A stretch of 64,000 nucleotides of DNA, from positions 54,673,501 through 54,737,500 of the forward strand of contig NC_059346.1 in assembly GCF_019703515.2 (NCBI RefSeq). Direction: 5' to 3'. The stretch's first letter is position 1. Every line of letters starts with the position of its first letter. Positions 11,201 to 21,424 of this stretch are shown here, in pieces. The position numbers and the translations under genes are program-made. Under the pieces are notes generated by a model. The model saw nothing but the letters and a program-made list of their open reading frames with translations, made no database searches and had not been told where the DNA came from. This DNA comes from Myxocyprinus asiaticus (taxonomy: Eukaryota; Chordata; Actinopteri; Cypriniformes; Catostomidae).

Positions 11201-11912
11201 ACAAGCTCACATGTTCATGTAATCTTTGAATAAAGAGAAGGTAAACATATGTGGCTTACTGTCCATAATGGAGGGCTTGAGCTCAAGACTCGACCTGAGC
11301 ACAAGGCACCACCTGGACTTGTCTGATTTAGTGGGAACTAGACATGAAGGTGGAGTTGCGGTGGCGGAGGGATGCCGGAAGAATTGAGGCAGGACAGAGG
11401 TATACAAGGGCTAATATATGCTTACTCCAGTTGAGATTGGTTGGACTAAAAGAACATGCTCCTCCCAAACTTTTGTTATGAACTCCATTTCACGAGTTCA
11501 CATGTTTATGTAATCTTTGAATAAAGAGAAGGTAAACATATGTGGCTCACTGTCCATAATGGAGGGCCCGAGCTCAAGACTCGACCCGAGCACGAGGTAC
11601 ACCCCCCCCCCCCCCCAAAAAATGATGGCGATTATCGTGGATAATGATCGGAACAACGAGCCGGGAATATGATCGTTTTATGGGATACGGTGGATTGCAC
11701 CTGATGGTTCTTATAAGAAACTGACCCCCGGCAAAAGTGTATAGGAAGTATTCTTCATATTTCTGACATCTTCTTGGGCTTGAAGGTGGGGCCAAATGCC
11801 GGAAGGACTGTCGCAGGACAGATGTAAGCAGCAGCTTATATTCGTTTACTCCAGTGTTGATTGGTTGGATTAAATGAACATGCTCCTCCCAAACTTTTTT
11901 TAAGAACTCCAT
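11201..11912 (-). repeat. Terminal-repeat cluster of a tyrosine-recombinase retroelement (inverted copy)
   Basis: Two direct repeats of about 105 bp (11201-11304 and 11492-11597) share TCTTTGAATAAAGAGAAGG, TAAACATATGTGGCT, ACTGTCCATAATGGAGGG and CTCAAGACTCGAC. Between them (11305-11491) and again at 11754-11905 lies a second segment. Read on the minus strand it gives GGGAGGAGCA, an AATC-CAATC region, a TATA-like ATATAA and CGGCAT. Both segment types match 24204-24557 in the opposite orientation, next to a tyrosine-recombinase remnant. A 15-bp poly-C run (11602-11616) abuts the second repeat. Confidence 0.6.
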
Positions 11913-12789
11913 GTGTTGCTGTCTTTGGAAGATGTTTGTCCATCAAACACATCAAAATTCACAAATACACATCATTTCATAATCTGAATGTAATCCACAC
12001 ATACATGCCATACCGATTATTTGAGTCAACATGTACTGTACATGTAAATACATTTGCTCTCCATGATTCTAAATTTCTGGACCAAAGCACCACTTTAGAC
12101 CATGCCTTCTCAAGATGAATACTTATACAATTAACTAAACACTGCTGATGTATAGCTGTGAAATGCTGTCTACATCATCCAGCTACATTCACTAATTATT
12201 GATTCTGGAAGTCTGAAAAAAAAAAAAAAAATCAAACCAGGAGGACAAGTAGTCTAAAAAATGATATTATAAATAAAAATTATTCACACAATCTTTTTCT
12301 GACATCTTGGAAAAACAAGAATCATATGAATTCTCATATTTTGATTAATTAAGTAAGTTTTCTTAAATGTATATAATCAACATTGTCAAAGTGGTATTTG
12401 CCACTCAAATGCAAATGACATCAAATCTAACAAAAATTACATCACCTAACAAACAAGTTAGGTAAGAGCAGTGGTGTTTCCTCCGAGGAGTTAAGGGAGG
12501 CAATGCCTCCTCAAAAAATACAGATGAAAAACATAATCGATTGTACATAAATAAAACAAATAAAATATCACAAAATGTGGGCTGAAATCATCAGTATAAC
12601 TTAATTTCCAAAGTAAATTTGTCAAACAGCGACACCAGAGGATAAAGTTTCAGAGGGATGCAGCATAATATACAGGCGAACAGTCACGTGAGGGGAGACG
12701 TTGCCTCAATCCAGCAGCGGTTCTGGTGCCATTGATGATTGAGGACCATCGGTTTCTTTGCAGCCTGCTCGGTCTGTACTCAAAGAAAG
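11913..12789. other. Gene-free stretch inside the gypsy remnant
   Basis: No coding frame of note. A poly-A tract (12216-12231) and a passage GTTTCCTCCGAGGAG...GGAGGCAATGCCTCCTC (about 12476-12515) with short inverted GAGG/CCTC words are seen. The latter may be the end of another transposon, but I could not find its partner. Confidence 0.4.
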
Positions 12790-13884
12790 ACCTCCAGTCA
12801 GAACCTTGTTGGCCTCCTACAACTACTCCCTATCCCTATTCAAGCTTCCATCAGCCAAGGAAACAATCTCCCTTGTAATTGAGTACGTCTTTTGACTCCA
12901 TGGTATTCAAGCAGATGTGGTCTTTGACCAAGGTCCCCAGTTCATCTCACACATCTAGAAATAGTTTTGCCATCAGTTGGGAGCATCTGTCTACATTTCC
13001 TCTGGTTTCCATCCTCAGACCAATGGTCAGACCGAGCGGGCCAACCAGGACCATGAGTGGATGCTTCGCTGCCTGGCCTTTTAAAATCCATCCTCTTGGA
13101 GCCATCAACTATCCTGGGCCGATACGCTCACAGCTCCCTGCCTGTGTCATCAACTGGTCCCCAGTTCATATCACACAAGTTCATCTCACACATCTAGAAA
13201 GAGTTTTGCCATCAGTTGGGAGCATCCGTCCTCTTGGAGCCAACTACTATTCTGTGCCGAATAACTATCCTATGCTGAATAAGCTCACAACTCCCTGCTG
13301 GTGTCGTCAACTGGTCTTTCTCCCTTCCAGTGCTGCCTGAGCTATCAACCTCCTATGTTCCCAGCCAAGGAACCCGATGCCTCTGTACCCTCTGCCCACG
13401 CCTTCATACAACGATGCTGGCGGACATGGAGATGTGCCAGAGAAGCTCTTCTCGGAGCCGGGGGGTGCATAAAGACATGGGATGATCAACACCACACTTC
13501 AGCTCCCTGTTACCTTTGAAGCCAGAAGGTATGGCTTTCGACAAAATATCTCCCATTCAACCACCTCCTGCAAACTTGCTCCCCGTTTCATTGGTCTTTA
13601 TACAGTACCATCACCAAAGTCATAATTCTGATAGCGGTCTGCGTGAAGCTTCCCCCCTCCTTCAGCAGAGTTTACCCAGTCTTCAATGTATTCAAAATTA
13701 AGCCTGTCTGCCTGTGTCCTCTGAATCCTGTCATTTCAGCCCCTCCTCGGCCTACACTGGCTGAAGACTCCTGGATGTGCTTTGCAGAGGCATGGTTGAC
13801 TGGGTCGGTCCAGTGGAAAGATGTTGGATTCTGGCTCAGGACATTCTGGACCACATTTTGGTGGCACTCCTGGAGGCAGAGGTA
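12790..13884 (+). pseudogene. Ty3/gypsy integrase and chromodomain region
   Basis: Frames across this region give LPSAKETISLVIEY, then ADVVFDQGPQFISH (integrase D at the second catalytic position), [20 protein letters not shown] (third catalytic segment, glutamate kept), AFIQRC, and LPPSFSRVYPVFNVFKIKP, the stretch before the chromodomain; a remnant LDHI follows at 13850. Stops and frameshifts occur throughout. About 50 bp (CATCTCACACATCTAGAAA, then TTTTGCCATCAGTTGGGAGC) is duplicated at 12955-13005 and 13180-13230, so part of integrase is repeated. Confidence 0.75.
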
Positions 13885-14475
13885 TGTCAGGGCTCCAGGT
13901 TGATCGACAGGTTTGTTTTGTCCTGTCTACATTACTTTATGTTTCCCTTGTTTGTTTGTGTTTTACAGGTGCCACGTGCTGTTGCAGCCATGGTGTTTCC
14001 AAGGGCTTGTTTGGCTTATTATCATGATCAACAGCACCTATTCCTTGTTTCCCCAGTCCTATTTATTTCCTTCTCATGTGCAGTCTTGAGCCAGATTGTC
14101 TCCTTCCTTGTGGTAAGCAGTTTAACCTTTTATTTCTTCTATCGGTTTGTTCCTGTTTGTCTTTTTTTGTCTGCCCAGTTCTAGATCCCAGACTCTGGTT
14201 TATTGTATATTTGAGTTTTGCCCTGCTCTGGATTTTTTTGCGTGGACTCTTCTTTGCTTCATTTATGGAATGTGCCTGGACTGTGTTATTGAGCCTGCCT
14301 GCCCCTTTTTGGATTTGTCTGCTGATTCACTGTCCTGCTTTGTCATCTTTTCCAGTATTTTTCCCTACAGATTGCATTTTCCCCTTTTTCCCCTCCATCC
14401 CTTGTTCCTCAGTAAACTTTTTAATGTTTAATTTTTGAAACTCTGCACTTGAGTCTTCTGTTTTCAATCGTGACA
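13885..14475 (+). repeat. 3' LTR of the Ty3/gypsy element
   Basis: It starts TGTCAGGGCTCCAGG directly after the chromodomain remnant and ends CAATCGTGACA: a TG...CA LTR with a TGTCA/TGACA terminal inversion. Homology with 4762-5127 is clear over most of the 5' copy. TTCCTCAGTAAACTTTTT near 14407 corresponds to the poly(A) region. The following GAATC is the putative target duplication. Confidence 0.7.
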
Positions 14476-14692
14476 GAATCAGTTTATTTAAATGAACTGT
14501 TAAATGAACCAGTAAAATGAATCAGACTAACCAATGCTTCATATGAGAGAGAGGACATTTTAGAAAATAGCTTTTTACAATTACTGAAGTTTGCTCGTCT
14601 GTAAAGCTTCTTGCACATTACAATGAAATATAAAAAGCATTGTAACCTTTGTCATGCTACACTGATACATGTTGGAAGAAGTAGTTTGTTAT

Positions 14693-16090
14693 CAGGGTTG
14701 GGCTGTAACGGAATACATGTAATGCCATTACGTATTCAGAATACAAAATTAAGTATTTAGTACTGTATTCTGCTCCCGTTAAGTTTTGAAGCACCTGTAT
14801 TCAGAATACAATACACAATTTTGTTAGAATACCTTTAAAATACTTGTCTCATATTGAGCACAAAATAGGACAGATGTGAAAGAGAAAAATATTGTCGATC
14901 AAGTAAAAAACAGTTTTTCTAAACAGAAAATGCATGCACACTCGCTCTTTTGAAAATACAGTCGCAGGTTAAAATAATATAATTTTTGGGATACTTTTAA
15001 AATGGACCCGCAGTCACCAAAAGGTTTGATGGAAGGCACTAAAGAATGAAAATACAATGTCTTAATGTATAATGATTCCCGGATTGAATATCTGGCACAC
15101 TGTTGTCTTTACAATCAGCTCACTGCAACTGTGCACCAGTAGAGTACAGTCTGCAATGGGGTTTTTTCTCACAAATATAAAATTTGCACACATGATACAT
15201 TGTTTCCCGCAATTGTTGCTGTGTAAATACATTTATGCAGCTGTAAAGACGGAGTAAAGATGGACGGCTCTCGATAAGCATTTGGTGAGTCACGTCCACA
15301 TGAGAAACTTGCAGAATGAAGAACTGTTGAGAAATAGCAGTTATTAATGACAATAATATGAATAGGTAAAATAAAAGACTGAAAGAGGGAAAAGGACTTG
15401 AAGTAAATCAGAGGTGTTCCAAACAAACCCAGAAAAACCTTGTATAAATAACTACTGTAAAAGTTTATGGCTTATAGGCTTATAGACGTATGGGAGGCTA
15501 TTTCAGTGTGACACATATTGTAACAAACAGGCATTTTAATATCTATATTTCACTTTTTAAAAAACATCTCATACAAAGTTATTTTATAAAAAGATATTAA
15601 AAAAAAATTAAATAAATCAAAAACAAAGGATGATTAAAAGAATCAAAAACAACCAAAAATAAAAGTGTCTAATTAAGGGATTTAATTAATAAATAGTCCT
15701 AAATATGGAAATATGCAAGCAAGCCTAGTTTAAATCATTAATGTACTATATTGTTGTCACATGACCTCACTATTTTGTTTAATTTCTGCAAGTGCCATCC
15801 GGTTAACAAAAACTTCATGATGTGTCCAACTCCACATCTAATTTAAAGAAACTAGATATTCAGATTCACTTAGATGTTAATAGTGGAGATGTAGCGATTC
15901 AGATAAGATAATAATGACTTATCACATGCAATTCTTCCAATTGTGCCTTGCCTTTATAAATATGTATTCTAAAAGTATTCTGAATATGTTACTTTTTAAT
16001 GTGATATATTCAGAAAACGTTATAGAATACATTTAAGAGTATTTAGTAATTAGCCCAGAATACTTTCTTAAAGTAATCCGCCCAACCCTG
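14693..16090. mobile_element. Large MITE with CAGGGTTGGG ends
   Basis: It opens CAGGGTTGGGCTGTAACGG and closes CCGCCCAACCCTG. Arms of about 120 bp are rich in GAATAC and its inverse (AGTATTC), typical of the fish repeat beginning CAGGGTTGG. A 157-bp short relative lies at 35205-35361. It seems to interrupt an older repeat, since GTAGTTTGTT before and TTTTTGTTGGAAAAACTAC after resemble one interrupted arm. No transposase is visible. Confidence 0.65.
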
Positions 16091-17265
16091 CTTTTTGTTG
16101 GAAAAACTACACTGTTTTGAAAACAACTGAGCTACTGCCATGCTACTGAAAAATGTAGATAAGTTACTAGTGTAGCTACTTTTAGATAGTTAATCCCCAA
16201 AACTGCTAATACTGACCATACTGTAAATCTTACACACAATGACTCATAATATCATTAAATACATACTTAAATCATAAAAAGAAACAACTAAACAATTATA
16301 AAATCATCAAATTAATAATTAAATCACTAAAAAATTTATAAATGTCCCTTATATTTTATTTTAGCACTAGTTTATTGTGTCCATTTTCATCTTAGCATTA
16401 TCTTTGGGTTGATTTTTCATTTAAGTAAGTGCAAGCTTTGTTTTTTCTTTTTCATTTACTATTATTGGTACATCACTCAACAACGATTTCATTATGTATT
16501 TAATGATTTCATAAAATTTAATTTGGCCCTCCATAAATACCAGACAGGTCAAGACATCATGCAATATGTTATACAAAAACAAATACAAAAAAACAAAAAC
16601 AGCAAGAGTACCACACATCACCTGGATTGCCATGACCTTATATAATGAAAAACTAATGAATGGAAAAAGTCAACTAAAGTGATTAGTTTCAATTAGTTTA
16701 TTCAGAATATGGTTAATGGGTAGATTTGTTTTCTGTATCAAGTAGAATTTAACAGTAGGAGCCCCATTCAGGCTGGGTGTACATAATGCCTCATTGAATC
16801 TGAAGCACCTTTAACATTGTCATGAATGGGCAATGTTTTTCCAAACAGAATAATACAAACCACCTGCTGTATGTAGATCTTTATTTTTGGATAGAGCCTC
16901 TTTTGGCCACTCTAATTTGTTGTTCTTATGAGAAAGATGATGCCTGTCATCATAGTTTGTTGTCAAGTAGTTATTATTCACTTGTACTCTTCAACAGGTC
17001 TATAATCCTGTCAAATTGTTTAAAAGTATGAGGATTCTGGAATTATATCCCCTCTTAAAAGAACCCTGTGGTCTTTGTATTGAACTCAAGCCATGCTGCA
17101 GGAAATCTTAATTAACTTTCCACCAAACAAAACCCTTGAGCTCTGTTAGTGGCCTCATCAATGCCTTTTTGTGTTTATATTTTGGTTAATAGCCATATAA
17201 TCTTGACAAAGCAAGATAATGCATCTATAGAAACGTGGCAGACAGCAGATATTGACTGGTAGGCC
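16091..17265. other. Gene-free stretch upstream of the MCH gene
   Basis: The first 115 bp look like the right end of an AGTGTTGGGGA-type repeat (ends TTAATCCCCAAAACTG). The remainder is AT-rich single-copy-looking DNA with no gene. It includes the distal upstream flank of the MCH promoter, so regulatory sequence is expected but not identifiable by eye. Confidence 0.4.
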
Positions 17266-17272
17266 TATATAA
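17266..17272 (+). promoter_or_regulatory. TATA box of the MCH gene
   Basis: TATATAA lies 77 bp before the ATG, giving a predicted transcription start near 17297 and a 5' leader of about 50 nt, a normal arrangement for a neuropeptide gene. The leader is purine-rich (AAGACAAGCAAGAGACAGC). Confidence 0.8.
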
Positions 17273-17348
17273 GGATACGAGGAAGCCACCATCCTCAAAC
17301 CAGCTTTCAAGACAAGCAAGAGACAGCAGCTGAACAAGAAAAGCAAGA

Positions 17349-17726
17349 ATGAAACTCTCTGCTGGGACCGTCATCCTAACTGTTGCAATTTTGTCAGAGT
17401 GCTACTTCCGATCTGCCGCAATCCCCATGATTCCCAAAGCTGATGAGATGGAACCAGACCTGCAAGGCTTGAGTGAAATCTTGGAGGACAACACTCTGAG
17501 ATCTGCACCAGAAAGCTCCAGGATCATCGTAGTGGTTGACTCCGATCTGCTGAGGACCCTAAAATCTCTGAACAGAGGAGTTTCTCATCTCAGCCTTCCC
17601 GAGAGTATTCTTAGCACAGAGCGCAGAGATGCCACTTCAGAGCTGAGTCCGAGCATCGCCATCATTAAGAGGGACACCATGAGATGTATGGTGGGACGAG
17701 TGTATCGGCCATGCTGGGAGGTGTAG
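17349..17726 (+). CDS. pmchl: Prepro-melanin-concentrating hormone (teleost MCH1 type)
   Basis: Precursor of the cyclic neuropeptide MCH, made in hypothalamic neurons and secreted; in fish it lightens skin and affects feeding. The 125-aa frame has a signal peptide (about residues 1-24, hydrophobic TVILTVAIL, then RSAA before IP), a variable acidic middle, an ERR site at 91-93, a 13-residue related peptide (94-106) and KR at 107-108 directly before the mature 17-mer DTMRCMVGRVYRPCWEV (109-125). C113 and C122 form the ring. The ATG is the first after the TATA box. There is no intron. In zebrafish two MCH genes are known; the intronless one with this teleost peptide is pmchl (mch1), hence the symbol, while the mammalian-type orthologue keeps introns. 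The peptide is certain; the exact symbol less so. Confidence 0.95.
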   Translation: MKLSAGTVILTVAILSECYFRSAAIPMIPKADEMEPDLQGLSEILEDNTLRSAPESSRIIVVVDSDLLRTLKSLNRGVSHLSLPESILSTERRDATSELSPSIAIIKRDTMRCMVGRVYRPCWEV

Positions 17727-17849
17727 ATCTTCTAGGATGGCGAGGAGAAGAACATGAGCTGCTGATGTCGATAGATTTCATCTTCCCTAATGTGTTGCTT
17801 AAAGAGAATGTAAATGTTGATGTTATTTATCTGAACTACATGTCTTGCA

Positions 17850-17855
17850 ATTAAA
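17850..17855 (+). other. Poly(A) signal of the MCH gene
   Basis: ATTAAA, 123 bp after the stop codon, followed by TTGTCT/TGTGTCT-rich downstream sequence. No nearer AATAAA exists. Confidence 0.6.
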
Positions 17856-17974
17856 TGCTGAAAAGATTACTCCACAAGATCTTGTCTATTCTGATCTCAT
17901 GTGTCTCTACCGTTTGTGTCCCATTTGAATATTTGATCTGCGGGTGGCGTGATCAATATTTGTGTGGTCAGGAG

Positions 17975-18123
17975 GTGCACACCTCTACATTTATGCATTT
18001 GGCAGATGCTTTTATCCAAAGCAACATAAATTGCATTCAAGGTATATATTTTTATCAGTTTCTGTGTTCCCTGGGAATCAAACCCATGATCTTGGTGTTG
18101 CTAGCGACATGTTCTATTAGTTT
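17975..18123 (-). mobile_element. tRNA-derived SINE, minus strand, decayed head
   Basis: ATTTATGCATTTGGCAGATG, CTTTTATCCAAAGCAAC and TTGCATTCAAGGTATA form the common LINE-like tail of a fish SINE. They are followed by TTCCCTGGGAATCAAACCCA, the inverse of a tRNA B box, and GTTGCTAGCG. The A-box end is degraded into TATTAGTTTTAAAAAG. Coordinates are approximate. Confidence 0.6.
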
Positions 18124-18172
18124 TAAAAAGAGTAAAAGGGTGTTTTAGCATTTACTGAATATTTTGCATTAC

Positions 18173-18465
18173 TTAAAGGTGATGTGTGTAATTTTTTAGA
18201 TGCAGAGTCAAAGTTACTAAAATTACTAAAAGTAAACCAGGTTCGTAGGTTGACCTTTTAAAAGAGTGTAAACATTGCGGCTCTGTGGTGCTTTCAAATC
18301 ATTGTTCTGTTTAAGCAGCTTGATATGTTAAACTCTGGCTCAATCAATAGCGTGAGTTTAGGGAGGGACTACCTGTTTGGATGACCAGTGGAAGTTGGGG
18401 GGAGTATTAGGAAAATGGTCTGTTTAGTGCTACTAGGTGCACAGAAATTACACACTGCAACTTTT
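18173..18465. repeat. TTAA-ended MITE (copy 1 of 3)
   Basis: The left end TTAAAGGTGATGTGTGTAA pairs with the inverted right end TTACACACTGCAACTTT, though the right TTAA is lost in a T run. The same family with intact TTAA at both ends is at 33071-33353 and 36943-37279. All share an internal TGTAAACATTG...TCTGTGGTGCT-like block. TTAA target ends are characteristic of piggyBac-type elements. Confidence 0.6.
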
Positions 18466-19810
18466 TTTTTTTTATGTGACTCATACGTATCGTGGCAATT
18501 TCCTGGTGAAATAAACACTAGAGGCACTTAAACAACGAGTTTTATTCGCTTTCACACAAATAACGAGTAAAACGGCAGATTATCCATTCATAAACTCTTA
18601 ATGCTATCTTATGACATCAAAACACATTTACTATAGTGCATAACTTGTAAGGCAATACATTTTAACATTTGCACTATATAATCAACTACGGTACATTTAA
18701 AAGCTTGTTCGGGGTGTGATCAAATTGCGTGATAGTTCTACTGATAGAGCGTTGCACTCACAAGTCGACACGTGAGCTGAAAGCATCATAGAAGCACCAC
18801 AAAATGAGGTGGTTTCTTCATCTCACACTTGCTTTTTATGACACTATCAATTAGGTTTTGATTTAAAACTTGATAGCACAGTAGTCTTAAAAACCTCATC
18901 TGTTTGTGAGAGAATTGAACTCGCTTTTAGAATCACACAGTCAACATTTCACTTTCAAATTGCCGTGAAGCCTGTAATGGACCGTGTAATATTATTTTGC
19001 AAAAATTTGGCCACAGTCACATTTTTGTCATAAGATCTGGCTCGTTTTTCATAATTTAAAAATGGGGGTAAAAGTTTGTCTTGTTAGCAATTAGCCCTCG
19101 CTGTCAGATGACCAGACCAACTCTGCAGGCAAAAAGCATCCTTCTCCATTGACGGCCATTCAAAAGTAGCCATAAATCACAATTATTTCATTATATAATA
19201 GTAGATATTTAACCAGTGCCCAATTTTTGCAAGGCTCTTAAAAGCATTAAATAAATATATTTCCCTGTCTGTTGCCTTTGACGTCACAGATCTTGCTCCA
19301 GCAAAACAGTTGCTAGTGAAGGGCTTGGTACTTCTTAAGGTAATATCAGCCACTCAGTGATGTCATTAGTAGAGCTGTCAATCAATTTGACACTGATTAG
19401 ATGATACAATGTTTTCATTTTTTTATTCCATATTATTAAACATAAGCCTATTATTGGCCTACAGTCCACAGCAATCCATTTTTGTGTTGCCTGTTCAGCT
19501 GTAGTTGCACATACAGCCACCTGCTGACTGTGACCTGCAAAAATATGAAGGTGGTACAGTACTTCAACCTTGAAGTGCTCTGATGGAAGGAAAATTCCTT
19601 ATTATGGTAAGGGGCATGATTAATTCCGTTAATTTTTTTAACATTACATATTTTTATAAAATGAATTGCACTGAATTAACGTTAAATCGCCATCCTTAGT
19701 AATTAGACATTTGTGCATGGGAATACATGCCATTTATTAATCAAGTGACGCACTTCTGCGCAAGTGTAAGTGCCTGCCGAGCAACTGCCATTGAGATGAA
19801 TGGGAATGTT
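18466..19810. other. Gene-free stretch
   Basis: No coding frame stands out. At 18723-18790 GTTCTACTGATAGAGCGTTGCACT resembles the A-box half of a tRNA-derived SINE, but no B box follows. The passage 19745-19810 (ACGCACTTCTGCGCAAGTG) may be a repeat end interrupted by the solo LTR. Confidence 0.35.
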
Positions 19811-19815
19811 AAAGG

Positions 19816-20115
19816 TGTCACAGTCTGTCTCCCTCGTGTTTCCTAGAACTCTTATTTTGAAGTGTTTCCCCCTGACTACATTACCCAGTATGCACTGCCC
19901 TCATCACTGCCATCTGTTCCTCATTGTTCTCACCTGTTTTCCATTCCCTCATTAGCTCTTGTTTGTATAAATACCCTTTAGTTTTTGCATTCCTTTGTCA
20001 GTTCTTGTCTGTTGTTGTTTGAGTTCCCATTTGTTTGTTTCATTGTCATCATTTTCATTAAAGCCTGCAAATAGATCCAACGTCTCCTGTCTCATCTCAG
20101 TAACGACTCGTGACA
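19816..20115 (+). mobile_element. Solo LTR with perfect 5-bp target duplication
   Basis: The 300-bp block begins TGTCACAGTC and ends ACTCGTGACA (TG...CA with inverted TGTCA/TGACA). AAAGG flanks it on both sides (19811-19815 and 20116-20120). A TATA-like TATAAATACCC lies near 19965 and a poly(A)-like TTCATTAAAGCC near 20056, the LTR promoter/terminator layout, plus strand. No internal region is adjacent, so recombination between LTRs removed the body. Confidence 0.85.
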
Positions 20116-20120
20116 AAAGG

Positions 20121-21285
20121 ATAGTTCTCTCCAGGTATTATAGACCTCTGTGGCTGCCGGCATTGGTGCAGAAGTAACACACTTCATCTTTAAACATCAT
20201 CAACATTACTGGAGAGAAATCCAATCTGTAGTGGCGATGATGCGTAAAGTAATGAACAAGTTATGTTTGTGTACACACCTTTTGCAATGAAACAAAGAAA
20301 AATGAACTTTTGTCTGTGGCCTTCTAAGCCGTTTTGTTATTACCAGGAATCTAGTATGGTTTTTGGCAGCATTTTTTGAGCCTTCCACTTCTTCCCATGC
20401 TCTTGACTAACCGCTTTAACCTTACGGCTCTGATTAGCACCACACTTCTTTCCGTCCAATTACTTTTCCTCAAGCAATCTCCACTGGTTGGCTGATTTGT
20501 GACCCATTTCATCTGTGCTTCCTGTCTCCTGCCTTTGTGTAGCGGTCAAACACAAACAAAAGTGGAGGAGATTATTATTTTTCACATGATTACATTTGTT
20601 AATAACACAGTTCATGTCAAGGTGGAGGTACTACTTATTCTAAGATAATAACAACAAGAGAGAGTGATTAATTTGAAATAACAACAAATATTAAAAATTC
20701 TGTTGTACTTATTGGCACTTAACCAAGATAATTCTGTATTCACTTGTACCAGTTAAACAGCAGATGTTTTTCATTAATTTCATCAACTGCAAATGCAAAC
20801 ATTTCAATGTTGAAATTGAAAAAGTGTACTCTACAAGACTGTGCAGTTCAGTAATGAATTCAGTAATGAATTTCAATTGTATATATCTTGTTTATCTTAT
20901 CAAAACCTTACCTATAGCCAAGGTGCAAATTGCAGGAGGGAGAATAATTAAGCATCTAATCAAGGCTTGAAAACTCACAAATAATCATAATATACTTTTG
21001 TCATTTGTCAATGGCACTATCATAACTGAATACACAGCAAGCATTACGAGGTGAAACCTGTTATTTGGCTAATGAGTTTGATGGAAAATCATGAATAATT
21101 TTTATATTAAAATAAAACTCTGCCTCCACGGACAATGCATGTTGTCTGCATGTTGTGGTGAAATGCCTTGAAAGAAGTTTCACAATTCTGACAGAGAGGG
21201 TAAACACAAAATATACAGTATGTAACATATTATGTGCAATAAAAATAAAACCCAAAGTGATTCATGCACAGTTTTCTACAATGCA
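20121..21285. other. Gene-free stretch
   Basis: AT-rich DNA. GTGCAGAAGTAACACACTTC at 20166 partly mirrors text left of the solo LTR (GACGCACTTCTGCGC), suggesting an older inverted repeat that was the landing site. No gene. Confidence 0.35.
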
Positions 21286-21289
21286 CAAT

Positions 21290-21420
21290 GCTAGGGTGTT
21301 GGTGAGTGGTTTTTAGTGCATTGCTATGTGGTTGCTAGGGGGTTCTTGGTGTTTGCAAAGGTATTATTAGGTGGTTGTAAGGGTGTTCTGGTTTGCTAGG
21401 TTTGCTTTAAGTCAAAGGCT
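21290..21420. repeat. Minisatellite-like GTTGCTAGGGTG repeats
   Basis: Degenerate iterations of roughly 20 bp: GCTAGGGTGTTGGTGAGTGG, TGGTTGCTAGGGGGTTC, GTGGTTGTAAGGGTGTTC. The same motif recurs at 34796-34925. Confidence 0.65.
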
Positions 21421-21424
21421 ATGT

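Larger units (their letters stand above)
4762..14475 (+). mobile_element. Broken Ty3/gypsy LTR retrotransposon (composite)
   Basis: Pieces appear in the order expected of one plus-strand Ty3/gypsy element: 5' LTR (4762-5127), primer-binding area and gag start (5145), reverse transcriptase fragment (8290-8600), integrase and chromodomain region (12790-13885), 3' LTR (13885-14475). The two LTRs are recognisably the same sequence. The five bases before the first LTR (GAACC) and after the last (GAATC) match at four of five positions, as expected of an aged 5-bp target duplication. Every coding piece has stops or frameshifts, and other transposons are inserted between the pieces. That all pieces belong to one insertion is inference; two independent fragments of one family is the alternative. 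Confidence 0.65.

Noticed and set aside
13777..14438. Several plus-strand frames rich in F, L, C and V
   Set aside because: They translate the pyrimidine-rich 3' LTR of the gypsy element; not genes.
18723..18790. Possible tRNA gene (GATAGAGCGTTGCACT)
   Set aside because: Only an A-box-like half is present; no B box, no cloverleaf. More likely a broken SINE head.
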